Shown: piece after piece, positions 1-5,787 of the stretch
Layout of the letters: every line of letters begins with the position of its first letter
Numbering within the stretch: position 1 is the first letter of the stretch
From: Lachnospiraceae bacterium UBA3401
GTDB lineage: Bacteria > Bacillota > Clostridia > Lachnospirales > Lachnospiraceae
Reading direction: 5' to 3'
Assembly (NCBI GenBank): GCA_002358575.1
Contig: DEPD01000182.1
Span: 1 to 5,888, forward strand
DNA length: 5,888 bases
Position numbers and translations under genes: made by a program
Notes under the pieces: generated by a model
Seen by the model: only the letters and a program-made list of their open reading frames with translations
Databases searched by the model: none
What the model was told of the DNA's origin: nothing

Positions 1-38
1 CATCAAGCCATGCAAAACCACTTCGTGGCGGCTTGATG
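1..38. repeat. Stem-loop 1 of the array
   Basis: A 9-bp perfect inverted repeat (catcaagcc at 1-9, ggcttgatg at 30-38) encloses a second small hairpin (ccac at 18-21, gtgg at 25-28, loop ttc). The bases after position 38 suggest that the outer stem may extend past the left edge of the window. Confidence 0.7.
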
Positions 39-63
39 CATCTCAGCCACTGCGTTATTTCAC

Positions 64-88
64 GGACTTTGCAGTAAGTGCAAAGTCC
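64..88. repeat. Stem-loop 2 of the array
   Basis: A 10-bp perfect stem (ggactttgca at 64-73, tgcaaagtcc at 79-88) has a 5-base loop, gtaag. It has the same layout as the hairpin at 216-240: ttcacgga, a variable arm ending in gca, a loop starting gta, then tgc and the complementary arm. The arm sequences differ, but pairing is kept. Confidence 0.75.
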
Positions 89-111
89 TGATGCTGAATT
101 GGAACCAAAAA

Positions 112-149
112 TGTTACTATTCACGGCATGAGAGCCGCTCATAGTAACA
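112..149. repeat. Stem-loop 3 of the array
   Basis: A 9-bp perfect outer stem (tgttactat at 112-120, atagtaaca at 141-149) contains a 4-bp inner stem (cggc at 124-127, gccg at 134-137). The ttcacgg box at 120-126 lies inside this structure, whereas in the other units it lies at the edge of the stem. Confidence 0.7.
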
Positions 150-153
150 ATTC

Positions 154-192
154 GGGGCGATATACAAAGTTTTGCTTCGCAAAAATCGCCCC
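154..192. repeat. Stem-loop 4 of the array
   Basis: An 8-bp GC-rich outer stem (ggggcgat at 154-161, atcgcccc at 185-192) encloses a 6-bp inner hairpin (ttttgc at 170-175, gcaaaa at 179-184) with loop ttc. It is the most stable-looking element of the array. No T-run follows on either strand, so it does not look like an intrinsic terminator. Confidence 0.75.
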
Positions 193-215
193 TCATTTCT
201 GAATCATGTTTTCAC

Positions 216-240
216 GGAATACGCAGTATATGCGCATTTC
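216..240. repeat. Stem-loop 5 of the array, nearest the lipoprotein stop
   Basis: The arms aatacgca (218-225) and tgcgcatt (231-238) pair around the loop gtata. One A/C mismatch on the plus strand becomes a U-G wobble in a minus-strand transcript, so the RNA fold is better on the minus strand. It lies between ttcacgg (211-217) and catttctga (235-243). Confidence 0.65.
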
Positions 241-274
241 TGACCCATGAAAAATAACTTAAAAATCACTATAA

Positions 275-1372
275 TCACTTGTTTACAGTTCCTTGAATCA
301 CAGTGTCAACAGCTCCACCATTATTTTTTGCTGTATTATTAGTGCTACCCTCCACACTGCTGTTCTCTGTATTTTGATTTTCCAAAGTACCATTTTCTGT
401 AGCATTACCTTCTGTAGTATTGTTAATTCCACCATTTACAGTTCCAGTGCCGCCAGAAGTCGTATTATTATTTTCTATTTGTCCAGCATTCGTATTGTTA
501 CCATTTGTCACATTCTTTACATCAAACCGCTCATGCAAACTGCGATAAAACGCTTCCATATTATCATTGAGCTTAAAATCATTTGTCTGTAAAACATTGA
601 TATACTCTTTTACAACTTTTGCCAAATTACTGTCTGGATGTGCATCCACGAACTTCTGATAGTATTCCAGAGCATCCTTATTTATTGTATCGTTTGTATC
701 TCCTTTATAATAATGTTCCACGCCCTCTGTCTTATCATATCCACCACTGATCGCATTTGTCGCAATCTCTTCATACAGTCTTGCAGCAGCAGCCGACGAT
801 GCTTCATTTGGAAATTTTTCCAAATGCTGCTCAAACAGACGAGCTCGTTCTAACATCTCAGACAATGTCATATTGATAGTTTTCCTATTCTCCTCATCTG
901 ACATGATCATAGAAGGAGTATCTCCTTCAAGACGCATCAACTCCATGAAAGCAATCATATCTTCTGGCATATATTGTCTACTGTCCTCAAGTCGAGTAAA
1001 ATCAATATCCCTAATATCATCTCTAAAATTTAAAAGCCCTGAGAAAAAATTTCTAACATCTGATACTGCTGCTCCTGCAATATTGGTATTAATATAGTCC
1101 ATAATACTGTTAGGGTCTGTATTCTCATCTCCAATCATTGCATCAAATTCACTATAATCACCGTTTGCAGCACCAGAGTCTGTCTCACTGCCCCCTTCAT
1201 CGCTATTACTCTCATTTGTCTGTGATTGATCTGCACCTGTGATTGGGTCCTTATTCTCATTCCTGTTATCTCTCTTCCCACAAGCTGATACAGAAAGTGC
1301 GCAGGCAAAGCATACTGCTGCAAATGCCGCCTTCTGTGCTGTTGAACCTTTTTTTAGTATAATCTTTTTCAT
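275..1372 (-). CDS. Predicted secreted lipoprotein with TPR-like helices and an Asn/Thr-rich tail; function unknown
   Basis: I recognise no specific function. The 365-residue product starts with a lipoprotein signal peptide: basic MKKIILKK, a hydrophobic stretch at about residues 15-28, and lipobox VSAC with the lipidated cysteine at C31. A polar, acidic Asn/Ser/Asp/Glu linker follows (about 32-75). A mostly helical body spans about 76-285. Two stretches in it, about 176-205 (ending a helix with FPNE) and 233-262 (ending a helix with HPDS), resemble TPR-type hairpins of lipoproteins that gather or scaffold envelope components. Residues 287-355 are low-complexity Asn/Thr/Gly with NNTT repeats, then a short end at VNK. 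The start at 1372 is chosen because GGAGG lies 9 bases upstream and the signal peptide begins there. An in-frame ATG at 1447 would add 25 polar residues ahead of the signal and lacks a binding site. The gene follows the gdhA terminator, so it is probably transcribed on its own. No terminator with a T-run is visible after the stop. It likely sits on the outer face of the cytoplasmic membrane. Confidence 0.85.
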   Translation of the reverse strand: MKKIILKKGSTAQKAAFAAVCFACALSVSACGKRDNRNENKDPITGADQSQTNESNSDEGGSETDSGAANGDYSEFDAMIGDENTDPNSIMDYINTNIAGAAVSDVRNFFSGLLNFRDDIRDIDFTRLEDSRQYMPEDMIAFMELMRLEGDTPSMIMSDEENRKTINMTLSEMLERARLFEQHLEKFPNEASSAAAARLYEEIATNAISGGYDKTEGVEHYYKGDTNDTINKDALEYYQKFVDAHPDSNLAKVVKEYINVLQTNDFKLNDNMEAFYRSLHERFDVKNVTNGNNTNAGQIENNNTTSGGTGTVNGGINNTTEGNATENGTLENQNTENSSVEGSTNNTAKNNGGAVDTVIQGTVNK

Positions 1373-1381
1373 AAATCTTTT

Positions 1382-1386
1382 CCTCC
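1382..1386 (-). promoter_or_regulatory. Ribosome binding site that sets the lipoprotein start
   Basis: GGAGG on the minus strand lies 9 bases before the ATG at 1372. The alternative in-frame ATG at 1447 has no purine-rich site before it, so this site decides the start. Confidence 0.8.
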
Positions 1387-1506
1387 ATGAGATTACATAG
1401 TTGTTACTGCTTTTCCTATTGTTTCTCATTTTCGGAAAAATATGCAAAATAAACTTTTGACTGCTTTAAATAGAATTCATTGCTTCATATTCCAAAAATC
1501 TTAACC

Positions 1507-1535
1507 AAAATCCCCAAAGTATAATACTTTGGGGA
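1507..1535 (-). terminator. Intrinsic terminator of gdhA, possibly bidirectional
   Basis: An 11-bp perfect stem (1511-1521 with 1525-1535, arm tccccaaagta) has a 3-base loop. It starts 15 bases after the gdhA stop. On the minus strand it is followed by TTTTGGTT. On the plus strand it is followed by CTCTTTTTTT, so it should also stop transcription entering from the left, although no plus-strand gene is seen there. It separates gdhA from the lipoprotein gene. Confidence 0.88.
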
Positions 1536-1550
1536 CTCTTTTTTTCCTTA

Positions 1551-2885
1551 TTAGCAAACGCCCTGCGCGAGCATTGCATTAACCACTTTCTCAAAACCTG
1601 CTATATTTGCGCCAGCTACATAGTTACCTTCCATTCCATATCGCTTGGCTGCATCATCAATATTATGATAAATATTAACCATAATATTCTGTAATTTTGC
1701 GTCAACTTCCTCGAAACTCCAGCTCAAACGCTCACTGTTCTGTGACATCTCCAGTGCTGATGTCGCAACACCGCCCGCATTTGCAGCCTTACCACCGACA
1801 AACCATACACCGTTCTGCTGTAGATATTCTGTCGCATCAATTGTGGTAGGCATGTTTGCCCCCTCACAGACACACTTGCAACCGTTTGCTACAAGCTGTT
1901 TTGCATCGTCCATCAGAAGCTCATTCTGGGTTGCACATGGAAGTGCAATATCGCACTTAATCTGCCATACACCGCGTCCCTCATGATATTCTGCACTTGG
2001 TCTTGCTGCTGCGTATTCTGTCAGTCTCGCTCTCTTCACTTCTTTTACTTCCTTGAGCAGCGCCACATCAATTCCCTCTGGATCATAAATCCAGCCTGTA
2101 GAGTCAGAGCATGTAACCACCTTTGCACCCATCTGTTGTGCCTTCTGTGTCGCATAGATTGCAACGTTTCCAGCGCCAGATACAACAACTGTCTTACCTT
2201 CCATAGACTCGCCGTGACACTTCATCAATTCCTGTGTCAAATAAAGAAGACCGTAACCAGTTGCCTCTGTACGTGCCAAGGAACCACCATATGTAAGTCC
2301 CTTGCCTGTGAGCACACCCTCAAAAGTACCTTTAATTCTCTTGTACTGCCCGAACATAAAACCAATTTCTCTTGCGCCCGTTCCAATATCACCGGCTGGA
2401 ACGTCCACATCTGCGCCAATATACTTGGAAAGCTCTGTCATAAAGCTCTGGCAAAACGCCATAATCTCTCGGTCTGACTTGCCCTTTGGATCAAAATCAG
2501 AACCACCCTTTCCACCACCAATTGGCAGACTGGTGAGAGAATTTTTAAAAATTTGCTCAAAGCCCAAGAATTTAATAATACCTAAATTTACAGAAGGGTG
2601 TAAGCGAAGCCCTCCCTTGTAAGGTCCAATCGCATTATTAAACTGTACTCGGAATCCCCTGTTTACCTGCACCTGTCCCTTGTCGTCCACCCACGGAACG
2701 CGGAACATAATCTGGCGGTCAGGTTCTGTAATTCTCTCAAGAATTGCGTTCTTTCTGTAAAGTTCCTCATTTGCCTCAACAACAGGTCTAAGCGAATTTA
2801 AAACCTCTGTCACAGCTTGAATAAACTCCGGCTCGCTTGCATTCTTTTTCTTTACAAGCTCTAAAACCTCATCTACATAAGACAT
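1551..2885 (-). CDS. gdhA: Glutamate dehydrogenase, NADP-type, hexameric
   Basis: This cytoplasmic enzyme interconverts 2-oxoglutarate plus ammonium and L-glutamate. The 444-residue length fits the small hexameric class. The substrate domain (about 1-200) has K90 in PYKGGLR, K114 in IFKNSL, the catalytic lysine K126 in GGGKGG, and D166 in PAGDIGTG. S381 lies in EMSQNSERLSW. Each is one position after the corresponding residue I recall for the Clostridium symbiosum enzyme (K89, K113, K125, D165, S380), so the active site is complete. The Rossmann domain has GAGNVA at 237-242. The following loop reads SDSTG, like the E. coli NADP enzyme and unlike the C. symbiosum NAD enzyme, so I infer NADP(H) use and an ammonia-assimilating role (EC 1.4.1.4). 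The end, NYVAGANIAGF to MLAQGV, is typical of the family. The start at 2885 is chosen because a perfect AAGGAGG lies 8 bases upstream and MSYVDEVLELV is a normal family N-terminus. An in-frame ATG at 2924 would add 13 residues. The gene has its own promoter and a strong terminator, so it is likely monocistronic. Confidence 0.97.
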   Translation of the reverse strand: MSYVDEVLELVKKKNASEPEFIQAVTEVLNSLRPVVEANEELYRKNAILERITEPDRQIMFRVPWVDDKGQVQVNRGFRVQFNNAIGPYKGGLRLHPSVNLGIIKFLGFEQIFKNSLTSLPIGGGKGGSDFDPKGKSDREIMAFCQSFMTELSKYIGADVDVPAGDIGTGAREIGFMFGQYKRIKGTFEGVLTGKGLTYGGSLARTEATGYGLLYLTQELMKCHGESMEGKTVVVSGAGNVAIYATQKAQQMGAKVVTCSDSTGWIYDPEGIDVALLKEVKEVKRARLTEYAAARPSAEYHEGRGVWQIKCDIALPCATQNELLMDDAKQLVANGCKCVCEGANMPTTIDATEYLQQNGVWFVGGKAANAGGVATSALEMSQNSERLSWSFEEVDAKLQNIMVNIYHNIDDAAKRYGMEGNYVAGANIAGFEKVVNAMLAQGVC

Positions 2886-2893
2886 ACTAAAAT

Positions 2894-2900
2894 CCTCCTT
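2894..2900 (-). promoter_or_regulatory. Ribosome binding site that sets the gdhA start
   Basis: AAGGAGG, a near-ideal match to the 16S rRNA tail, lies 8 bases before the ATG at 2885. It would fall inside the coding sequence if the upstream ATG at 2924 were used, so it argues for the shorter protein. Confidence 0.88.
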
Positions 2901-2943
2901 GGTTGATAAAAATATCCATTTCAAACAATGTCTTTTTCAACAC

Positions 2944-2957
2944 TTTAGTGCGCTAAA
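2944..2957. promoter_or_regulatory. Operator-like palindrome just downstream of the gdhA promoter
   Basis: TTTAGTGCGCTAAA is a 14-base palindrome with a single mismatched pair. It lies at about +6 to +19 of the transcript predicted from the TATAAT at 2975-2970, a usual place for a repressor operator. The regulator is not identifiable from this window. A similar TTT-GTGCGCTA string recurs at 3086-3097. Confidence 0.4.
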
Positions 2958-2969
2958 CTTAACGAATAT

Positions 2970-2998
2970 ATTATAATTTAATTTTTTTTCCAGCACAA
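2970..2998 (-). promoter_or_regulatory. Candidate gdhA promoter
   Basis: On the minus strand a perfect TATAAT (2975-2970) lies 17 bases after TTGTGC (2998-2993), which matches only the TTG of the consensus -35. The spacer is A-rich. The predicted start, near 2963, gives a leader of about 78 bases. Confidence 0.55.
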
Positions 2999-3047
2999 CA
3001 AAAAATATGCTGTCCTAATAAATTTTGTACAATTTACTAAAAATTGT

Positions 3048-3056
3048 TGGTATAAT
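3048..3056 (+). promoter_or_regulatory. Extended -10 promoter on the plus strand
   Basis: TGGTATAAT is a perfect extended -10 (TGn plus TATAAT), which can work with a weak -35. The best upstream candidate, TTGTAC at 3025-3030, has a 20-base spacer, which is too long. No plus-strand gene follows, only the hairpin and T-run ending near 3116. Confidence 0.45.
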
Positions 3057-3062
3057 TCATGA

Positions 3063-3116
3063 TTTTCAGTATGTTTTCACGTATATTTCGTGCGCTATAG
3101 CGCATTTTTCTTTTTT
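3063..3116 (+). ncRNA. Candidate small RNA of about 54 bases
   Basis: The sequence shows an extended -10 box at 3048-3056 and, about 40 bases after the predicted start, a hairpin followed by TTTTTCTTTTTT, all on the strand opposite every gene in the window. The transcript would lie in the 232-bp spacer between the phosphate transporter and gdhA, and would be antisense to the 3' end of any read-through transporter message. Within it, ATGTTTTCACG (3071-3081) and GCGCATTT (3101-3108) match the hairpin unit at 206-238 of the left-end array, so the RNA may be one member of that repeat family. The boundaries are estimates. The hairpin could instead simply be a relic repeat. Confidence 0.35.
3090..3116 (+). 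terminator. Plus-strand intrinsic terminator
   Basis: A perfect 14-base palindrome, TGCGCTATAGCGCA (3091-3104), gives a short GC-rich stem, extended by a G-T pair at 3090/3105. It is followed by TTTTTCTTTTTT. On the minus strand the A-run comes before the hairpin and no T-run follows, so it should work mainly for plus-strand transcripts even though it sits just past the transporter stop. Confidence 0.6.
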
Positions 3117-3117
3117 C

Positions 3118-4902
3118 CTACTTTATGGCCTTTCCAGGCAACTCATAGCGCCGCAGACACTCTTGGCACATTTTATCAAATGCACTCCCCGCTTCTTTCT
3201 CAAGCTGTTCCACATACTCATGCGCATGTGTATCATCTTCATACAATTGCATCATATTGATTGCAAGATTGGAGCAATGGTCGGCAATTCGTTCATAGTT
3301 ATTTGTGATATCAGACAGGATAAAGCCCAATTGTGGTGTGCACTTTCCTTTTTTAAGTCGCTTCATATGGCGCTTTTTCATCTCTTTTTGTAAAATATCA
3401 ATGGCTTCCTCAAAAGGCTCGATTGCCTTTGCTGCCTCTTCATCCTCTGTTTTTAAAACCTTTACAGACGCACTGACAATATCTCTGACCGCCTGCGAAA
3501 ATACTTGTAACTCTTCCATCGCCTTTTCCGAAAAATGCTGCTCCTTCTTATCCATCTCCTTTGCACAACCCACCAAATTTATAGCGTGATCCGATATTCG
3601 TTCCAAATCGCCTACGCTGTGAAGAAGCATTGTGAGCTTTCTCGAATTTGGTTCACTCAAATTTCGGCTGGAAAGTTTGACAAGATAACTGCTAATCTCG
3701 TCATCATAGCGGTCCACAAGATTCTCAATCTGCTCTACTTCCTTTGCATTTTGCTTGTCATACGCAAACAGATTATCCGCTGCCAAATTTAATGCTTCCT
3801 CTGTCAACTCTGCCATTTTTATGGTATAAGAATAGGCCTGCTCCAGCGCAAAGGACGGTGTACTTAAAAAGCGCTCGTCCATCTTGGCAAACAACTCATT
3901 CTCCTGCGCTTGACGTTCTTCCTCCTCATCTGGTTTGATTAGAATCAGTGATAATTTTTCCAAAATGTTTGCAAACGGCAGCAAAATTAGAGTTGCGCTG
4001 ATATTAAACCCAGTGTGCACCAACGCAATTCCAGCACTGTCTGCCGCCTCCTCCATAAACGCAAAATCAACAAACGCGTGTAACACATAAAATACAATGA
4101 GAAAAATCGCTGTTCCAATCACATTAAAAAGTAAGTGAACAATAGAAGCCCGCCGCGCATTTTTGCTTGCCCCAACACCCGACATCATTGCTGTTGCACA
4201 CGTGCCAATATTCTGTCCAAGAATAATTGGCACCGCCGCTGCATAGTTAATACTTCCCGTCGCACATAATGCCTGCAAAATACCAACAGATGCTGAGGAG
4301 GACTGAATGACTGCTGTAATAAGCGCTCCTACAAGCAATCCAAGAACTGGATTCGTAAACATTGTAAAAAGCCCTGTAAACCATGGAACCTGACTCAACG
4401 GCTTCATAGCCGACGACATTGTATCCATTCCTGTCATCAATATTGCAAAGCCAACTAAAATCGAACCGAGATCGCGCTTTCTGCCATTTTTTACAAAGAG
4501 GATAAACACCACGCCAATAACAGCAAGAATCGGTGAAAAAGAAGTTGGCTTGACAAGCTGTAGCAAAAAATTATCGCTCTCAATACCAGTCAAACTCAAA
4601 AGCCATGAAGTGATAGTGGTTCCAACATTGGCGCCCATAATAATTCCAATTGCCTGCGAAAGTTTCATAATGCCTGAGTTTACAAAACCAACCACCATAA
4701 CTGTGGTTGCTGATGAAGACTGAATCACCGCTGTCACACCAGCTCCCAACAGCACAGCCTTAATCCTATTGTTTGTCAAATTTTCAAGAACGCGCTCAAG
4801 ACGCCCACCTGAAAGCTTTTCAAGCCCCTCGCTAAGCAGATGCATTCCATATAGAAACAACGCAAGACCGCCAATCATTGTCAACAAATCAAAAAAATCC
4901 AT
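3118..4902 (-). CDS. Na+/phosphate cotransporter-family protein with C-terminal PhoU-like domain
   Basis: This inner-membrane protein is predicted to move inorganic phosphate with sodium, in the family of bacterial NptA and E. coli YjbB (SLC34-like core, Na_Pi_cotrans repeats). The 594-residue length is normal for the fused form. Residues 1 to about 323 are the hydrophobic core, with two inverted-repeat halves. Each half has the hallmark AVIQSSSA: QSSS at 61-64 and at 200-203. Each is followed by a related glycine motif, GANVGTT (90-96) and GQNIGTC (229-235). A charged linker (about 324-345) leads to a helical PhoU-like domain (about 350-590). That domain has the two metal-site type signatures GDLERISDH (431-439) and NNYERIADH (534-542). 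In PhoU proteins such motifs bind metal clusters and the domain tunes phosphate transport, so here it probably gates or senses; direction of transport is not shown. GGGAGGAG lies immediately before the ATG, with 5 bases between GGAGG and the start. The gene is 145 bp after the flavin reductase, with no clear promoter, terminator or Pho box in the gap, so co-transcription is possible. Confidence 0.95.
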   Translation of the reverse strand: MDFFDLLTMIGGLALFLYGMHLLSEGLEKLSGGRLERVLENLTNNRIKAVLLGAGVTAVIQSSSATTVMVVGFVNSGIMKLSQAIGIIMGANVGTTITSWLLSLTGIESDNFLLQLVKPTSFSPILAVIGVVFILFVKNGRKRDLGSILVGFAILMTGMDTMSSAMKPLSQVPWFTGLFTMFTNPVLGLLVGALITAVIQSSSASVGILQALCATGSINYAAAVPIILGQNIGTCATAMMSGVGASKNARRASIVHLLFNVIGTAIFLIVFYVLHAFVDFAFMEEAADSAGIALVHTGFNISATLILLPFANILEKLSLILIKPDEEEERQAQENELFAKMDERFLSTPSFALEQAYSYTIKMAELTEEALNLAADNLFAYDKQNAKEVEQIENLVDRYDDEISSYLVKLSSRNLSEPNSRKLTMLLHSVGDLERISDHAINLVGCAKEMDKKEQHFSEKAMEELQVFSQAVRDIVSASVKVLKTEDEEAAKAIEPFEEAIDILQKEMKKRHMKRLKKGKCTPQLGFILSDITNNYERIADHCSNLAINMMQLYEDDTHAHEYVEQLEKEAGSAFDKMCQECLRRYELPGKAIK

Positions 4903-5047
4903 AAACTCCTCCCAATCGTTTCAAGCAGACTCTCAAAATCTCCTTGAACCTAAATCTGTATCAGTTATTCTTCTACAACTCCTAAATATTTATTAGCAAT
5001 CGGATAGGAAAAAATAATTTTCTGAAAAGACCTTGTTTGAGAACATA

Positions 5048-5614
5048 TTATTTTTTTAGTTGAAAGCCATCTTTAAAGGCTTCGCCCACTCTCTCTGTCA
5101 CTTTATAATATCCATGCGTATATGGATCAAAAGCAATCGCATTTACCAATGCCATATCAAGCTTACCATCTGTCATAACATTCTCGTCCGCAGTGACATT
5201 CACAACCTTGCCAATCACGCCACATCCATATGCTCCATTTTGATATTCAATAAATTCACATTCCAAACAGAGCGGAAACTCATTGATAACCGGTGCGTCC
5301 ACCATTTCGGATTTACTTGCAGAAAGACCACTGTTTTCAAACTTATTTGTAACTTTATTGCCAGACTCCACGCCAAAATAATCGGCTTCCACTACATGCA
5401 CTGCATCAGCAATGCTGACAGTAAAAGCACCTCTTGCCTTAATATTCCTTACCGTTTTATGTGTTTCTGTTAGATTGAGCGCTACAACATCTCTTTCCTG
5501 CATCGTCCCCCACGCAGCATTCATAACATTTATGCTGCCATCTTCATTATAAGTCGCCACCATTAGCACTGGCATAGGAAAAATTCCTTCCGTTATATTA
5601 AGTTTCTTTCTCAT
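5048..5614 (-). CDS. Flavin reductase-like, flavoredoxin-type FMN-binding protein
   Basis: This is a cytoplasmic split-barrel flavoprotein of the flavin reductase-like domain family, which includes flavoredoxin and the small reductase partners of flavin monooxygenases. Its 188 residues match flavoredoxin-length members and form a single domain. Recognisable elements are the MPVLMVAT strand (14-21), GSINVMNAAWG (26-36), LNLTETHKTVRNI (47-58) with a conserved Thr-His-Lys-Thr that normally contacts the flavin phosphate or ribityl chain, FTVSIA (64-69), and the SGNKVTNKF loop (84-92). The C-terminal part (about 112-170) completes the barrel. No monooxygenase gene lies beside it in this window, so an electron-transfer or general FMN-reducing role in an anaerobe is an inference; the electron donor cannot be told. 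AGAGG lies 6 bases before the ATG. A TATAAT promoter about 170 bp upstream would give a long leader. No convincing intrinsic terminator follows the stop. Confidence 0.92.
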   Translation of the reverse strand: MRKKLNITEGIFPMPVLMVATYNEDGSINVMNAAWGTMQERDVVALNLTETHKTVRNIKARGAFTVSIADAVHVVEADYFGVESGNKVTNKFENSGLSASKSEMVDAPVINEFPLCLECEFIEYQNGAYGCGVIGKVVNVTADENVMTDGKLDMALVNAIAFDPYTHGYYKVTERVGEAFKDGFQLKK

Positions 5615-5787
5615 TTACTACCTCTTTTCTTTTAATAAATGTAATTGTTTGTGACATTGTAGTACTTGCATTATTTCATTGAGATAAAAATAAAGTGATT
5701 GTCTTTTACTTGTGTTCATTTACGTCATATATTTTTGATATATCCAATCCAAAATATAAAGAATCAAAAACACTCACCTGTACTTTC

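Larger units (their letters stand above)
1..244 (-). repeat. Array of stem-loops separated by short conserved boxes
   Basis: The whole gene-free region downstream of the lipoprotein gene is built from hairpins. Read on the minus strand, the box CCGTGAA occurs three times (217-211, 126-120, 65-59). The box TCAGAAATG occurs at 243-235 and 202-194, with a degenerate form TTCAGCATC at 98-90. Between a TCAG box and the next CCGTGAA box lies a perfect or near-perfect inverted repeat whose sequence differs in each unit. CCGTGAA copies are 91 and 61 bp apart, so spacing is irregular. No open reading frame of note or T-rich terminator lies in the array, and it continues beyond the left edge. I infer a tandem or nested dispersed intergenic repeat that folds as DNA or RNA. 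Its name, strand of action and function are unknown; the strand given is the direction of the neighbouring gene. Confidence 0.7.

Noticed and set aside
154..192. The GC-rich hairpin as terminator of the lipoprotein gene
   Set aside because: No T-run follows on the minus strand, and the hairpin begins more than 80 bases after the stop. It fits better as part of the hairpin array.
1..244. A CRISPR array reading of the left-end repeats
   Set aside because: The repeated boxes are only 7-10 bases, the spacing is irregular, and the variable parts are themselves palindromes rather than unique spacers.
293..1097. Three plus-strand open frames opposite the lipoprotein gene
   Set aside because: Their Ile/Ser/Cys-rich composition mirrors the Asn/Thr/Glu codons of the real gene on the other strand. 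No protein family is recognisable.
1373..1447. An upstream in-frame ATG that would extend the lipoprotein by 25 residues
   Set aside because: No ribosome binding site precedes it, and the extension would put a polar segment in front of a normal lipoprotein signal peptide. GGAGG supports the start at 1372.
1467..1495. A TTGGAA/TATTTA promoter (17-base spacer) for the lipoprotein gene
   Set aside because: The -10 matches only half of the consensus in an AT-rich stretch where such matches are common. A promoter must exist near here, but this one is not convincing.
1983..2477. A 164-codon plus-strand open frame inside gdhA
   Set aside because: It is antisense to a fully conserved enzyme gene, is rich in Cys, His and Leu as expected of a shadow frame, and has no recognisable domain.
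2886..2924. An upstream in-frame ATG that would extend gdhA by 13 residues
   Set aside because: The perfect AAGGAGG would fall inside the coding sequence, and MSYVDEVLELV is already a normal family N-terminus.
4903..5047. A promoter, terminator or leader frame in the gap before the phosphate transporter
   Set aside because: No hairpin with a T-run and no well-spaced -35/-10 pair stands out. A TTG frame after AAGGAG (around 4937-4950) has too short a spacing and overlaps the transporter start out of frame.
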